Of a stretch of DNA of 64,000 nt, positions 16,421 to 26,413 are shown in pieces (the stretch's first letter is position 1; the number at the start of each line of letters is the position of its first letter). The notes beneath the pieces are model-generated. The model did not search any database and was not told where the DNA came from. It worked only from the letters and a program-made list of their open reading frames with translations. The translations under genes and the position numbers were made by a program. The DNA is from Kineococcus endophyticus (GTDB lineage Bacteria > Actinomycetota > Actinomycetes > Actinomycetales > Kineococcaceae): positions 1 to 64,000 of the forward strand of contig NZ_JBFNQN010000002.1 in the NCBI RefSeq assembly GCF_040796495.1, written 5' to 3'.

Positions 16421-17791
16421 TCACACCGACGCGACGTCCCTCGAGCGCGCGAACGACGCCGACAGCGACCGGTACTGCGGACTGCACAGCGCGACGAGCG
16501 TCGCGACGACGCCGAGGATCCCCGTGACGACGAACACGAGGGCGATCGCCCGGGCCTGCCCGGTGCCGAACCACCCTCCGATCGCGTCGGCGCCCGCGCC
16601 GTCCGTCATGAAGGGGACGACGACGAACTGCGTGAGCGGCCCGACGAGGAACGCCGTCACCGGGGAGGCCGCCTGTTCGACGCTCTGGGCGAAGCCGAAC
16701 ACCCGGCCCTGCCGTTCGTAGGGCACGACCCGTTGCAGCACCGTCTGTTCGGCCGCCTCCGCGAACGGCATGAGCAGCATGAAAACGGCCATCGCGACGG
16801 TCAGCGTCACCACGGAGGACACGAGTGGGAACGCGAACGTCACCGCCCACGACGCGACGTTCACCAGCAGCAGGACGCGGACGGGTCGGCTGCCCAGCCC
16901 GACGCGGGCCACGAGCAGACCGCCGACGATCATCAGTGCGCTCAACCCGCCCCAGAGCAGACCCCACGCCTGCACGGACACCAGGGACAACCCGTAGGCG
17001 TCCATGAGCGCCATGAACCCGCCGGCGATGAAGTTGTTGAAGCAGCTGAACGCGACGAGCGGTACGAGCCCCGGCACCGACCGGACGAGCCGCCACGTCC
17101 CCCGGAGGTCCACTCCCCCCGCCGCGGGCCCCTCCTCGTCCGTGCTGAGCACCCGCGTCTCGGGCACGTGGACGGTCGCGAGGTGGACCACGGCCGCCAC
17201 CAGCACGACGAGGGCGAGGACGAGGACCCACAGCATCCCCCCGGCCGCGACGAGCACGCCGCTGATCACCGACGTCACGAGCATCGACACCCCGCCCACG
17301 GTGCCGAGCAGTCCGTTGGCCCGGTCGCGCCGGTCGGCCGGGACGAGCAGCGTGACGAGGGTGGGCAGGGCGATGCCCCGCGGGTTCCCCGCGATGACCC
17401 CGCCCATGAGGAGCACGATGAACGCCCACAACTGCCAGGACGCGACGTCCGCGAACACCGCCGGCGGTGTCAGCAGGTACAGCCCGAGGCAGAGCCCGTA
17501 GACCAGGAACGAGGCGACGGCCGACCCCTGCAGGACGGTCCGCTTGTGGTGGCCGTCGACGAGGCTGCCGAACCAGATCCCCGTCGCCGCCGTGGCCACC
17601 ACGAAGATCCCCGCGATCATGCCGGTCGCGAACACCGACCGCGTCGCCAGGAACACCCAGAACGTCAGGGCGAACCAGACCGTGTAGTTCAGGACGTTGA
17701 CGACACCGTGGTTCACGAGCAGGTGCAGGAACGTCCGCTCGGTGCCGTGCCGGAGGTCCAGCCGCGGGCTGGGGGCGTCGGAGGTGGGCAC
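16421..17791 (-). CDS. MFS transporter (MFS_3/enterobactin-exporter-like)
   Basis: A 456-residue carrier with about 12 helices. The motif SLVDGHHKRTVLQGSAV after TM2 matches motif A, and the layout (N-terminal NHGVVNVLNYTVWFALTFWV, a central Asp/Glu-rich loop ETRVLSTDEEGPAAGG, and PYERQGRVFGFAQSVEQAA in TM10) is that of the MFS_3 group, which includes multidrug and siderophore exporters. Start GTG 17791 has CAGGAGA 6 nt upstream. It is separately transcribed from the TetR/MFS pair and ends 8 bp from tetR. The substrate cannot be inferred. Confidence 0.85.
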   Translation of the reverse strand: MPTSDAPSPRLDLRHGTERTFLHLLVNHGVVNVLNYTVWFALTFWVFLATRSVFATGMIAGIFVVATAATGIWFGSLVDGHHKRTVLQGSAVASFLVYGLCLGLYLLTPPAVFADVASWQLWAFIVLLMGGVIAGNPRGIALPTLVTLLVPADRRDRANGLLGTVGGVSMLVTSVISGVLVAAGGMLWVLVLALVVLVAAVVHLATVHVPETRVLSTDEEGPAAGGVDLRGTWRLVRSVPGLVPLVAFSCFNNFIAGGFMALMDAYGLSLVSVQAWGLLWGGLSALMIVGGLLVARVGLGSRPVRVLLLVNVASWAVTFAFPLVSSVVTLTVAMAVFMLLMPFAEAAEQTVLQRVVPYERQGRVFGFAQSVEQAASPVTAFLVGPLTQFVVVPFMTDGAGADAIGGWFGTGQARAIALVFVVTGILGVVATLVALCSPQYRSLSASFARSRDVASV

Positions 17792-17886
17792 GTCGTCTCC
17801 TGTCGTCGGCGTCAGGACGCTGCGGGGCGCGGCGTCTCCTCCTCCGACCCGTCCGGGCGCCCGAACTCATCGCCGAGCGTCCCACG

Positions 17887-18744
17887 TCACCGTTCGCGGG
17901 CGACAGCCGTTTCCGGGGCGCCCCAGCTCGCGAGCAGCGGCAGCACCCGCGCCGTGGGCGAGTCGGCCTCGACGGTGTAGACGACGAGACGCTGGTCGGG
18001 GTCGAGGGGAGCCACCACCGACTCGATCCCGAAGGTGAGAGCCCCCGCCTCCGGGTGGTCGACGTGCTTGGTCACCGACGTGCGGAACGTGACGCCCTGG
18101 TCGGCCCACCACCGGGCGACGTCGGGGTCCTGCGCGCGCAGCTCCTCGACGAGCGCGACCAGGCGCCGGTCGTCGGGGCGGCGGCCGAGCTCGTAGCGCA
18201 GGGCGCCGACCGCCGGAGCCGCGAAGTCGGCCCAGTTCACGATGCGGACGCGGGCGCCGGGGTCGAGGAACAACCACCGCGCGAACGAGGACCCGGGCTC
18301 CATGGGCGTCCCGAGCACCGCGCTCAGCAAACCGTTGCGCGCCAGCACCTCCGAGCGCCGCCCGAGCAGCAGCGCGGGGACGTGCGCGAGGGTGTCCAGC
18401 AGCCGCAGCAACCCCGGGTCGGCACGCTGCGGCGCCTCGGGAGCGGAACGTCGGCGCCGGGAGGTGGGCGCGGCGAGGTCGAGCAGGTGGGCGCGTTCGA
18501 GGTCGTCGAGCTGCAGGGCCCGGGCGAGGGCGTGGACGACGTCCTCGCTGACGGTGGACTGCCGGCCCTGCTCCAGCCGGCTGTAGTGGTCCGGGCTCAG
18601 CCCGGCCAGGACGGCCAGTTCCTCCTTGCGCAGCCCCGGCACGCGCCGCGGCCCGGGGAACGCCGTGATGCCGGCCCGGGCCGGGGTCAGGCGGTCTCGC
18701 CGGGAGCGCAGGAACGCCCCCAGGGCGGCACGGTCGGCAGGCAC
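17887..18744 (-). CDS. XRE-family regulator with MmyB-like ligand domain
   Basis: A 285-residue regulator. An N-terminal helix-turn-helix (LGAFLRSRRDRLTPARAG, then VPGLRKEELAVLAGLSPDHY with SRLEQGR) is followed by the MmyB-like PAS-related domain (LLRLLDTLAHVPALLLGRRS, WLFLDPGARVRIVNW, TKHVDHPEAGALTFGIES). Proteins of this type usually repress a divergent oxidoreductase gene, which matches the SDR gene starting 101 bp away. GTG 18744 is preferred because TACGCT stands 6 nt upstream; GTG 18786 would add 14 residues. The MmyB pocket is known to bind fatty acids in one structure, but the ligand here is unknown. Confidence 0.87.
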   Translation of the reverse strand: MPADRAALGAFLRSRRDRLTPARAGITAFPGPRRVPGLRKEELAVLAGLSPDHYSRLEQGRQSTVSEDVVHALARALQLDDLERAHLLDLAAPTSRRRRSAPEAPQRADPGLLRLLDTLAHVPALLLGRRSEVLARNGLLSAVLGTPMEPGSSFARWLFLDPGARVRIVNWADFAAPAVGALRYELGRRPDDRRLVALVEELRAQDPDVARWWADQGVTFRTSVTKHVDHPEAGALTFGIESVVAPLDPDQRLVVYTVEADSPTARVLPLLASWGAPETAVARER

Positions 18745-18750
18745 TGCCGC

Positions 18751-18756
18751 AGCGTA
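18751..18756 (-). promoter_or_regulatory. -10 box TACGCT before XRE/MmyB gene
   Basis: TACGCT on the minus strand with a 6-nt gap to GTG 18744; it supports both a leaderless transcript and the choice of that start codon. Confidence 0.45.
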
Positions 18757-18845
18757 CGAGGCCGGCGCGGGCCCGGACCTGGTCACGCCGTGCCCGGGCA
18801 GGACGCACCCTGGTGGCCCGTCCCGGGTCCGCGTGGAGTGGGGCC

Positions 18846-19631
18846 ATGACCACGCAGACCACCACCTCCCAGAACTCCGACGGGGCTCACCGCACGGTCC
18901 TCGTCACGGGCTCCACGAGCGGGATCGGCGCCGCCACCGCCCGCGCCCTGGCCGCCGACGGCTGGACCGTCGTCGTGACCGGCCGGGACGTCGCCCGCGG
19001 CGAGGCCGTCGTCGCCGACGTGCGGGCCGGCGGGGGCACCGCCCGGTTCGTGCCCTCCGACCTCGCGGCCTCCCCCGAGGCGCTGCGCACCTTCGCCGCC
19101 GCAGCCGTCGACGCGGCGGGCGGCCGGCTCGACGCCGTCGTCCACAACGCGGCTCTGTGCCCGGCCGTCGACACCGTCGGGCTCACCGACGCCGACCTCG
19201 AGGCGACGCTCGCCGTCAACGTCCGCGCCCCGCACGTCCTCACCGCCGCCCTGGCCCCCGCGATGGCGGAGCGGGGGCACGGCGCGGTCGTGGTGCTCGG
19301 GTCGTGGATGGCCCACGTCGGGCACCCGTTCGTCGGCCTCTACTCCGCCACGAAGGCCGCCGAGGTCCAGCTCGCCCGGTCCTGGGCCGCCGAGTTCGGG
19401 CCCCGCGGCGTCCGGGTCAACACCGTGTCCCCCGGCGCCACCCGCACCCCGGTCAACGACGCCGCCGCCGACGTCGTCGACGCGATGACGCTGGGCACCC
19501 CGGCGGGCCGACCGGGGCGGCCGGAGGAGGTCGCCGACGCCGTCGCGTGGGTCCTGTCCGAGCGGGCGGCGTACGTCCACGGCGCGGAGATCGCCGTCGA
19601 CGGGGGCATCACGTCGGTCGCGCGGGCCTGA
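18846..19631 (+). CDS. Short-chain dehydrogenase/reductase (SDR)
   Basis: A 261-residue classical SDR using NAD(P)H. The cofactor motif is TGSTSGIG near residue 20. It also has an NNAG-like VHNAAL, the catalytic Ser in VLGSWMAHVG and the YSATK pair (Tyr-x-x-x-Lys). The C-terminal AYVHGAEIAVDGG is the usual family end. GRD after the second strand suggests NADP preference, but this is weak. ATG 18846 is chosen. The gene is divergent from the MmyB-type regulator and convergent with the stress-protein gene, whose end it overlaps by 23 bp. Substrate unknown; a redox detoxification role is typical for such regulator pairs. Confidence 0.88.
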   Translation: MTTQTTTSQNSDGAHRTVLVTGSTSGIGAATARALAADGWTVVVTGRDVARGEAVVADVRAGGGTARFVPSDLAASPEALRTFAAAAVDAAGGRLDAVVHNAALCPAVDTVGLTDADLEATLAVNVRAPHVLTAALAPAMAERGHGAVVVLGSWMAHVGHPFVGLYSATKAAEVQLARSWAAEFGPRGVRVNTVSPGATRTPVNDAAADVVDAMTLGTPAGRPGRPEEVADAVAWVLSERAAYVHGAEIAVDGGITSVARA

Positions 19632-20412
19632 GCTCCCGGACGTCCTCGCGCAGGTCCACGACGCGGCGCGACACGCGCAGGCGGGTCGGGAGGACGACGG
19701 CGGGAGCCCGCAGCGTCCGCAGCGGCAGTGCGCCCACCGACCCGGCCTCGATCACGACGAGGTCCCCCACCGCGAGGCGGCGGGGCAGGACGTCGGCGAG
19801 TTCACCCTCGGCCACCTCGGCCCTCACCGGTCGGTGCGTCCCGGCGGACAGGCGCGCCCGCACCGTGTGGTGGACGGCGACGGCGCGCAGGTGCGCGTGC
19901 CGCCGCCCGCTCCCGCCGTCACCCGACGGCGACCGCCAGACGGTGAGCAGGTGGACGGGCAGCTCGCGCTCGCGGCGCAGGACCCAGTCCGCCACCGCGT
20001 CCTCGGGCGAGCCCACGACCAGCAGCCGACGCGGTGGGGTGAGCACCGCGCGGGGACCGACGAGGACGACCGGCCCGGGCGAGGCGGCGAGGACCGCGGC
20101 GAGGACCCCCTCCCCCGGACCCCGGGGGCCGACGTCGCGGCCGCACCCCAGCACGAGGTCCGCCCCCTCCTGCGCCGCGTGGACGAGGGTGCGGACGGGG
20201 TCGTCGGTGGTGAGGGTCACGTCGACGGCGGGTTCACGGCCCGGGACGCGTTCCAGCTCCTCGGCCAGCAGCTCGTCGAGGTCGGCGTGCGTGCCACCGG
20301 GACCCACCACCACGTGCAGGGGACGCCCCGCGGCGGCACTGGACTGGACGGCCCACCGCAGCGCGCGCCGGGACGCGCCCGAGCCGGAGAAACCCACCGT
20401 CGTCGCTCGCAC
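19609..20412 (-). CDS. Tandem universal stress protein (UspA) family protein
   Basis: A 267-residue protein with two divergent Usp domains. The N-terminal half starts ATTVGFSGSGASRRALRWAV and ends in the Gly-rich stretch SPGPVVLVG; the second begins RRLLVVGSPEDAVADWVL and ends LRAPAVVLPTR. The typical ATP motif G-2x-G-9x-G-S/T is only partly preserved (LVLGCGRDVG in the first half), so nucleotide binding is doubtful. GTG 20412 has GGAGG about 4 nt upstream. Family members respond to starvation, dormancy or oxidative stress. The 3' end overlaps the SDR gene on the opposite strand. Confidence 0.8.
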   Translation of the reverse strand: MRATTVGFSGSGASRRALRWAVQSSAAAGRPLHVVVGPGGTHADLDELLAEELERVPGREPAVDVTLTTDDPVRTLVHAAQEGADLVLGCGRDVGPRGPGEGVLAAVLAASPGPVVLVGPRAVLTPPRRLLVVGSPEDAVADWVLRRERELPVHLLTVWRSPSGDGGSGRRHAHLRAVAVHHTVRARLSAGTHRPVRAEVAEGELADVLPRRLAVGDLVVIEAGSVGALPLRTLRAPAVVLPTRLRVSRRVVDLREDVRELRPARPT

Positions 20413-20498
20413 GCCGCCTCCTCGCGGTCGGGAGCCGGGCTCGTCGTCCGGCCCTCCGATGGTGCCCCCGGACGCCGCCGCCCACAACGGGTGAGAGG

Positions 20499-21383
20499 TC
20501 AGCCCCCCGCCATCGTGCGCGCGATGTCCGAGGCCGAGTCACCCGAACGGCGCAGCACGAGCGCGACCACACCGAGCGCCACGAGGGTCAGCAGCAGCAT
20601 GAGGGTCGAGACGGCGGCGATCTCCGGTCGCAGGCCGGCGCGCAGGGCCGAGAACACGTAGACGGGCCAGGGGCTCGCCCCCGGCAGCGAGACGAAGCTG
20701 GCGACGATCGTGTTGTCGAGGCTGAGCGTGAAGGCCATGAGCCCGCCGGCCAGCACCCCGGGCGCCGCCAGCGGCAGCGTGATGTCGCGGAACCGCCGCC
20801 ACGGCGTCGCGTAGAGGTCGGCCGCCGCCTCCTCCAGCCGGGAGTCCAGCCCGGCGACGCGGGCCCGGACGATGAACGTCACGACGGCCGTCGACAGCAC
20901 CGAGTGCGCGATGACGAGACGGGCGATGCCGTTGCCGAACAGCGGCAGCCCGGCCTCGGTGTCGAGGGAGACGAACCAGCCGAGCAGCGAGATCGCGTCG
21001 ACGATCTCGGGGGTGACGAGCGTGAGCCCGAGCAGCAGCGTCAGCGCGCCGGCCCAGCGGCCGCGGACCCGCGCGAGGGCCAGGCCGGCCAGCGAGCCGA
21101 TGACGGCGGACAGCAGCGCCGCCCCCGCCGCGCTCTGCAGCGACGTCGCGACGGCCGCGCGGATGACCGGCCGGGACAACCCGGCCGTGTACGCCTCGAA
21201 CCCCGCCCCGCCCCAGGAGGTCAGCAGGCGCCCGGAGTTGAACGAGTAGACGACGATCACGGCGATGGGCAGGAACAGGAACGCCAGGACCAGGACGCCC
21301 CACACACCGAGCAGGGCGTCGGACCGGCTGCGGCGCCGCGCAGGACGGGACCGGACGACGGTGGGCGGACGTTCGTCGATCAC
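20499..21383 (-). CDS. potC: ABC transporter permease, PotC-like
   Basis: A 294-residue inner-membrane permease with six helices, the second permease of a spermidine/putrescine-type importer. The EAA loop that contacts the ATPase reads LEEAAADLYATPWRRFRDI then TLPLAAPGVLAGG. The first helix is VWGVLVLAFLFLPIAVIVVY and the family motif FNSGR follows. GTG 21383 overlaps the stop of the preceding permease (GTGA). It is the last gene of the five-gene uptake operon. Some PotC homologues serve other cations, but the binding protein here is PotD-like. Confidence 0.92.
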   Translation of the reverse strand: MIDERPPTVVRSRPARRRSRSDALLGVWGVLVLAFLFLPIAVIVVYSFNSGRLLTSWGGAGFEAYTAGLSRPVIRAAVATSLQSAAGAALLSAVIGSLAGLALARVRGRWAGALTLLLGLTLVTPEIVDAISLLGWFVSLDTEAGLPLFGNGIARLVIAHSVLSTAVVTFIVRARVAGLDSRLEEAAADLYATPWRRFRDITLPLAAPGVLAGGLMAFTLSLDNTIVASFVSLPGASPWPVYVFSALRAGLRPEIAAVSTLMLLLTLVALGVVALVLRRSGDSASDIARTMAGG

Positions 21384-22264
21384 AGCGCGACCTCCACGTG
21401 GCGACGGGCGCGCCGCACCCGGCGGACGACGAGCACCCCGAGGGCGGTGAGCAGCACGGTGCCCCCGGTGAACAGGATGAGGACGACGGCCATGGCCGAC
21501 CCGAGCGCCCAGTTCTGGGCCGACTGGAACTGCCCGGCCACGAGCTGGCCGACCATGTTCCCCTTCGCCCCGCCGAGGACCGTGGCCGTGACGTAGTCGC
21601 CCATGAGCGGCACGAACACCAGCAGGCTGCCGGAGGCGATCCCGGGGAACGCCAGCGGCAGGGTCACGTCGACGAAGGTGCGCCAGCGGCCGGCGCCCAG
21701 GTCGCGGCTGGCCTCGCGCAGCGCCTGGCTCGTGCGTTCCAGCGCGACGTAGAGCGGCAGCAGCATGAGGGGCAGGTAGTTGTAGACCACGCCGAGCTGG
21801 ACGGCACCGCGGGTGTAGAGGACCTCGAACGGGTCCCCTCCCAGGGCCTGCCACGCCGTCGAGAACGGCCCCTGCGGCGACAGCGCGATCTGCCACCCGA
21901 GCGTGCGGACGAGGAAGTTCGTCCAGAACGGCACCATGACGAGGGCCAGCACCAGCCCGCGCCAGCGCGGCGACACCTTGACCGCGAGCCAGTAGGCGAA
22001 CGGCAGGGCCACCACGAGGCAGACGAGCGTGCCCACCACGGCGATGCGCAGCGTGTTCCAGAAGGTGCGCACGAAGGTGCCCGACAGGGCCTCCCCGTAC
22101 CGGTCCAGCGACAGGACGTCGTTGGCGTGCGTCCCGAACAGGCCGGGTTTGTAGCCGAAGCTGTACCAGACGACCAGCGCCACGGGAGCCACGAAGAACC
22201 CGAGCAGGAACACCCAGGCCGGCAGGGCGAGCGCACCGTAGGGGGTGCGCAGCCGTCGGAGCAT
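21380..22264 (-). CDS. potB: ABC transporter permease, PotB-like
   Basis: A 294-residue, six-helix permease. The EAA loop is ALREASRDLGAGRWRTFVDV then TLPLAFPGIASG, and the first periplasmic loop has the YSFGYKPG pattern. FWTNFLVRTLGWQ in the centre is a strong PotB/YdcU-type signature. The ATG at 22264 shares one base with the stop of the binding-protein gene (TGATG). With PotC it forms the translocation pore for polyamines. Confidence 0.93.
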   Translation of the reverse strand: MLRRLRTPYGALALPAWVFLLGFFVAPVALVVWYSFGYKPGLFGTHANDVLSLDRYGEALSGTFVRTFWNTLRIAVVGTLVCLVVALPFAYWLAVKVSPRWRGLVLALVMVPFWTNFLVRTLGWQIALSPQGPFSTAWQALGGDPFEVLYTRGAVQLGVVYNYLPLMLLPLYVALERTSQALREASRDLGAGRWRTFVDVTLPLAFPGIASGSLLVFVPLMGDYVTATVLGGAKGNMVGQLVAGQFQSAQNWALGSAMAVVLILFTGGTVLLTALGVLVVRRVRRARRHVEVAL

Positions 22265-23433
22265 CAGTTCCCCGCCGCGGCGCGGATCGCGTCCACGGCC
22301 TCGACGATGGCCTGGTGCCCGCTGTTGAGGACGCTGGCGGTGAGGCGGTCGACGATGCTCTTGTCGGGGAACACGAGCTCGGGACGGTCGAGCCCGGCGG
22401 CGGCCGCCTTGGTCCCGATGTCCTTGATGGCCGACGGGTAGCCGGTGTAGAGGACCTCCTTGACGGCCTTGTCCTCCTCGAGCATGAAGTCGATGAACGC
22501 GTACGCCGCGTCGGGGTGCTGGGCGCCCTTGGCGATGCACCAGTTGTCGATCCACAGGTTCGCGGTCGGCGTCGGGTACACGTACGTCCACTTGTCGGGC
22601 GTGCTCGAGGCGTCGATCCCGAGGCGGGCGTCCCCGTTCCAGCACTGCATGAGGGCGAACGTCGACTGCGCGATGGCGCTGCTGCCGGGGTTGGACTCGA
22701 AACCCTTCAGGTGCGGCGCGAGGTCCTTGACGAGGGCCTCGCGCGCCTCCTTGATCTTCGCCTGGTCCTCGGTGTTCGGGTCCACGCCGTTGGCGGCGAA
22801 CCAGATGCTCGTGACCTCCCAGGGGTCCTCGAGGATCGAGGTGTTCCCGGAGGCCTCCTTCTTGGCCGCGTCGAGGAAGTCGGCCCAGGAGGTGAGCTGC
22901 CGCTTGACGACGGTGTTGTCGTAGACGAACCCGGTGGTGCCCCAGTCCTTCGGCACCGACCACTTGTTGTCCGGGTCCCAGTCGCGGCCGAGGTAGGCCG
23001 GGTCGAGGTTGGGGAAGTTCTTCAGCCTGCTGTGGTCGAGTTCCTCCAGCAGCCCGTTCTGGGCCATCTGCGGGATGAACAACCCGGTGGGGACGACGAT
23101 GTCGTACCCGCTGGCGCCGTTCGCGGCGACGAGCTTGGCGATCATCTCCTCGTTCGAGGCGTAGCTGTCGACCTGGAGCTTGGGGCCCGTCGCCTCGAAC
23201 TCCTTGAGGTTGTCCGGGTCGTCGTAGTCGGCCCAGCTGTAGACGTTGAGGCTGTCCTCGACCTTCCCGTCGGGCGTGACCGCGGACCCGCCACCGCTGT
23301 CCTTCCCCCCGCCGCAGGCCGCGAGCGCGGCGGTCGAGGCGAGGGCGGCGAGCACGCTGCGGCGCCGGGTGAGGGCGCGGTCGAGACGGCCGGCGGTCCC
23401 GGCGGGGACCAGGGCGGTGGGGTGGTCGGTCAC
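22264..23433 (-). CDS. potD: Polyamine ABC transporter substrate-binding lipoprotein, PotD-like
   Basis: A 389-residue extracytoplasmic binding protein. [18 protein letters not shown] forms a signal with lipobox LAAC, giving lipidation at Cys40; the RRR also allows Tat-type export. The mature part has the SBP_bac family-1/PotD pattern: [60 protein letters not shown] and a late [12 protein letters not shown]. The aromatic and acidic residues around these segments are those that hold linear polyamines in PotD and PotF. GTG 23433 overlaps the ATPase stop (GTGA). Ligand could be putrescine, spermidine or a related amine. Confidence 0.92.
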   Translation of the reverse strand: MTDHPTALVPAGTAGRLDRALTRRRSVLAALASTAALAACGGGKDSGGGSAVTPDGKVEDSLNVYSWADYDDPDNLKEFEATGPKLQVDSYASNEEMIAKLVAANGASGYDIVVPTGLFIPQMAQNGLLEELDHSRLKNFPNLDPAYLGRDWDPDNKWSVPKDWGTTGFVYDNTVVKRQLTSWADFLDAAKKEASGNTSILEDPWEVTSIWFAANGVDPNTEDQAKIKEAREALVKDLAPHLKGFESNPGSSAIAQSTFALMQCWNGDARLGIDASSTPDKWTYVYPTPTANLWIDNWCIAKGAQHPDAAYAFIDFMLEEDKAVKEVLYTGYPSAIKDIGTKAAAAGLDRPELVFPDKSIVDRLTASVLNSGHQAIVEAVDAIRAAAGN

Positions 23434-24575
23434 GCGGGGCTCCCGGGGGTCAGGGGGGCGGGGAAGACGTGGACGTTCTCGGGGGCGAAACCGCACCAGA
23501 CCTCGGCGCCGACCTCGCTGGTGCCGGGCCCGGCGGCGCCGCGCGGGGCGCGGGCCAGCACCTCGACGCCCGAGGAGGTCACGACGACGCGCTGGACGAC
23601 GTCGCCGAGGTGCGCCACACCGGCGAGGCGGCCGCGGACGCGGTTGGTCGCTGCCTGCGCATCGCCGGTGGTCACCTGGACCGCCTCGGGCCGCACCGCC
23701 GCGAGGACGGCCGACCCCTCGGGCAGGTCGACCGCTCGGGTGGCCAGCGTGCCCTCCGGGCAGCGGACCACCCCGGGTTGCACGAGGGTCCCGGGCAGGA
23801 AGTTCTGCTTGCCGATGAACCCGGCGACGAACGCGCTGACGGGTTCGGCGTAGACCTCCTCGGGAACCCCGAACTGCTGGACCCGGCCGTCGAGCATGAC
23901 CGCGATGCGGTCGCTCATCGACAGGGCCTCCTCCTGGTCGTGCGTGACGAACACGAACGTCGTGCCGAGGCTGGTCTGGAGGAGCTTGAGCTCGACCTGC
24001 ATCTCCTCGCGCAGCTTGCGGTCGAGGGCGGACAGGGGTTCGTCCAGCAGCAGGACCTGCGGCCGGTTGACGAGGGCGCGGGCGAGGGCGACGCGCTGCT
24101 GCTGACCGCCGGACAGGGCGCTCGGGGACCGCTGGGCGAAGGCGCTCATGCGCACCATCTCCAGCGCCTCCCCCACCCGGCGACGGATCTCCTGCGCCTC
24201 GACCCGCTTGCGCCGCAGTCCCTTCTGCCGCAGGCCGTAGGCGACGTTCTCGGCCACGGTCATGTGCGGGAACAACGCGTACGCCTGGAACACCGTGTTG
24301 ACGGGCCGCCGGTGCGGGGGCAGCCCGAGGACGGAGGTCCCGTCGATGGCGAGGTCGCCCGCGTCGGGCTGCTCGAACCCGGCGAGCATCCGCAGCAGGG
24401 TCGTCTTGCCGCAGCCGCTGGGGCCGAGGAGGGACAGGAACTCCCCGGACCGCACGTGCAGGTCGACGCCGTCGACGGCCGTCGCAGCGCCGAACCGCTT
24501 GACGACCCCGGTGATGTCGACTGACCCGCCGCCGGTGCCGGCGAGGGAGGACGTGTCGGGGGCGAGCACACTCAC
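23430..24575 (-). CDS. potA: Polyamine ABC transporter ATPase, PotA-like
   Basis: A 381-residue ATPase that drives import. Walker A is GPSGCGKTT (51-59), the Q-loop lies in [13 protein letters not shown], the signature is LSGGQQQ (154-160), Walker B is VLLLDEP ending at Glu179, and the H-loop is THDQEE (His212). A TOBE/MOP-like regulatory domain with RPEAVQV follows after residue 240. The GTG at 24575 overlaps the upstream amidohydrolase stop (GTGA); GTG 24569 is a second option. It is the first transporter gene of the operon. Confidence 0.95.
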   Translation of the reverse strand: MSVLAPDTSSLAGTGGGSVDITGVVKRFGAATAVDGVDLHVRSGEFLSLLGPSGCGKTTLLRMLAGFEQPDAGDLAIDGTSVLGLPPHRRPVNTVFQAYALFPHMTVAENVAYGLRQKGLRRKRVEAQEIRRRVGEALEMVRMSAFAQRSPSALSGGQQQRVALARALVNRPQVLLLDEPLSALDRKLREEMQVELKLLQTSLGTTFVFVTHDQEEALSMSDRIAVMLDGRVQQFGVPEEVYAEPVSAFVAGFIGKQNFLPGTLVQPGVVRCPEGTLATRAVDLPEGSAVLAAVRPEAVQVTTGDAQAATNRVRGRLAGVAHLGDVVQRVVVTSSGVEVLARAPRGAAGPGTSEVGAEVWCGFAPENVHVFPAPLTPGSPA

Positions 24576-26260
24576 CGTCCCACCGCCGTCAGGTCCGCGG
24601 GCTCCGACGCGTCGTGGACGGGGACACCCGCCACGAACGTCAGGTCGGTCCGCACCTCGTGCAGGTCGCGGGGTTCCAGGGCGAACGGGTCCGCGCTGGC
24701 GACGGCGAGGTCGGCGACGGCCCCGGGCGCGAGCGTGCCGGCGTCGTCGTGGCGGTTGATCCAGGCCGAACCCTCCGTGTACGCGTGCAGCGCCTGCGTG
24801 AGGGTCAGGGCCTGCTCGGGGAAGAACGGTTGCGCGTCGACCCCGGGCGGGGTGCGGTTCACCGCGACGTGCACGGCCTGCCACGGGTCGGGGCTGGACA
24901 CGGGCCAGTCCGACCCCATGACGAGCCGGGCTCCGGTGCGCAGCAACCCCCCGAAGGGGTACTGCCAGGAGTTCCGCTCCGGCCCCAGCAGGGGTGTGGT
25001 CAACGCGGTCATCTGCTCCTCCTCGCAGGCCCACAGCGCCTGGGCGTTGGCGGTGACGTCGAGCGCGGCGAACCGGGGCACGTCGTCGGGGTGGACGACC
25101 TGCAGGTGCGCCAGGTGGTGGCGGCCGCCCCGCGACCTCGGGGACCGCCGGGCCAGGGCGACGGCGTCGAGGGCGTCGCGCACGGCGCGGTCCCCGATGA
25201 CGTGCACGTGGACGTCGAAACCGGCCGCGTCGAGCGCGGGCACGGCCGCCAGCAGCAGGTCCCGGTCCAGGTACGACAGTCCCGTCTCCCCCGAGCTGCA
25301 GCCGCAGCCGTCGAGGTACGGGCTGAGCATCGAGGCGGTCCGGTTCTCCGCCACCCCGTCCAGCATGATCTTGACGCTCGTCGTGCGGAACCGGTCCGAC
25401 CCGGCGGCGGCGACCCGCTCGCGGTGGGCGACGAACCCGGCCACGACGTCGTCGACGTCCTCGACGGTGCGGCCGCGCGGCCACCACAGCGCCCCCACGA
25501 CGCGGGCGCTGAGCGTGCCGGCGGCGGCCGCGCGCAGGTAGACGGGCGTGGTGTCGGAGTGGCCGGCGTAGCTGCCGACGATGGCGTCCTGCCAGCCGGT
25601 CACGCCCACGGAGTGCAGGTACCGCTGGCCCTCGGCGAGTCCCGCGGCGAGGTCGTCCTCGGTGACCGGCGGGAGCAGACGGCTGACGAGGTCCATGGCC
25701 CCCTCGTGCAGCGTCCCCGTCGGGGTGCCGTCGGGATCGCGTTCGATGCGGCCGTCGGCGGGGTCGGGGGTGCGGGCGTCGACGCCGGCCAGCTCCAGCG
25801 CCCGGCTGTTGGCCCAGGCGCCGTGGTGGTCGCGGTTCAGCAGCAGGACGGGGCGGTCGGGGACGATCCGGTCGAGGTCCTCCCGGCGCGGTGTGCCGCC
25901 GGGGAAGTCGGCCATCGACCAGCCCCCGCCGGAGATCCACTCCCCGGGGTGGGCGGCGGCGTACGCGGCGACGCGGTCGAGCGCGGCCTGCGCGCCGTGG
26001 ACCTCGCTGAGGTCGCAGCCGAGGCGCTCGAGCCCGCCCATGACGGGGTGGACGTGGGCGTCGGTGAAGCCGGGGAGGACGAGCCGGCCGGCGAGGTCGA
26101 CGGCCTGCGTGCCCGGCCCGGCCCAGGACCTCACCTCGGCGTCGGTCCCGACGGCGGCGACGCGGCCGTCGCTGACGGCCACCGCCGTCGCCGACGGGTG
26201 CAGCCCGGAGCCGGTGAAGACCCGTCCGGAGTGCAGGACGAGGTCCGCAGTACCGCTCAT
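24572..26260 (-). CDS. Amidohydrolase (YtcJ/amidohydrolase_3 family)
   Basis: A 562-residue metal-dependent hydrolase of the large TIM-barrel superfamily. The metal motif HVH (His69, His71) sits in [11 protein letters not shown] after the N-terminal beta-sandwich; later ligands are probably in [18 protein letters not shown] and the catalytic Asp of MGSDWPV. Length and layout match the YtcJ group of exported-looking but cytosolic hydrolases of unknown substrate. It leads the polyamine uptake operon, sharing 4 nt with potA, so hydrolysis of an acylated or carbamoylated polyamine is a reasonable hypothesis, not a demonstrated role. The ATG at 26260 lies 8 nt after TACCTT, so the transcript is almost leaderless. 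Confidence 0.88.
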   Translation of the reverse strand: MSGTADLVLHSGRVFTGSGLHPSATAVAVSDGRVAAVGTDAEVRSWAGPGTQAVDLAGRLVLPGFTDAHVHPVMGGLERLGCDLSEVHGAQAALDRVAAYAAAHPGEWISGGGWSMADFPGGTPRREDLDRIVPDRPVLLLNRDHHGAWANSRALELAGVDARTPDPADGRIERDPDGTPTGTLHEGAMDLVSRLLPPVTEDDLAAGLAEGQRYLHSVGVTGWQDAIVGSYAGHSDTTPVYLRAAAAGTLSARVVGALWWPRGRTVEDVDDVVAGFVAHRERVAAAGSDRFRTTSVKIMLDGVAENRTASMLSPYLDGCGCSSGETGLSYLDRDLLLAAVPALDAAGFDVHVHVIGDRAVRDALDAVALARRSPRSRGGRHHLAHLQVVHPDDVPRFAALDVTANAQALWACEEEQMTALTTPLLGPERNSWQYPFGGLLRTGARLVMGSDWPVSSPDPWQAVHVAVNRTPPGVDAQPFFPEQALTLTQALHAYTEGSAWINRHDDAGTLAPGAVADLAVASADPFALEPRDLHEVRTDLTFVAGVPVHDASEPADLTAVGR

Positions 26261-26268
26261 GGCATCGG

Positions 26269-26301
26269 AAGGTACAAGCAGATCGCCTCCGTGACAACGG
26301 A
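26269..26301 (-). promoter_or_regulatory. Promoter of amidohydrolase-pot operon with inverted repeat
   Basis: On the minus strand TTGTCA (26297-26292), a 17-bp spacer and TACCTT (26274-26269) form a good promoter ending 8 nt before the ATG. TCCGT-TGTC-ACGGA (26301-26288) is a perfect inverted repeat covering the -35 box, well placed for repression, possibly by the nearby Lrp-type protein. Confidence 0.6.
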
Positions 26302-26413
26302 TTCGGTGTTTCGATCGTGTTGCCACCACCGGTTCCGCCCCTCGACCGGCCCCCTGACGGACCGGCCGGGTGAGGACGGGGCCACTCCGGGTGGTGGCCC
26401 CACCCCCGCGGCG

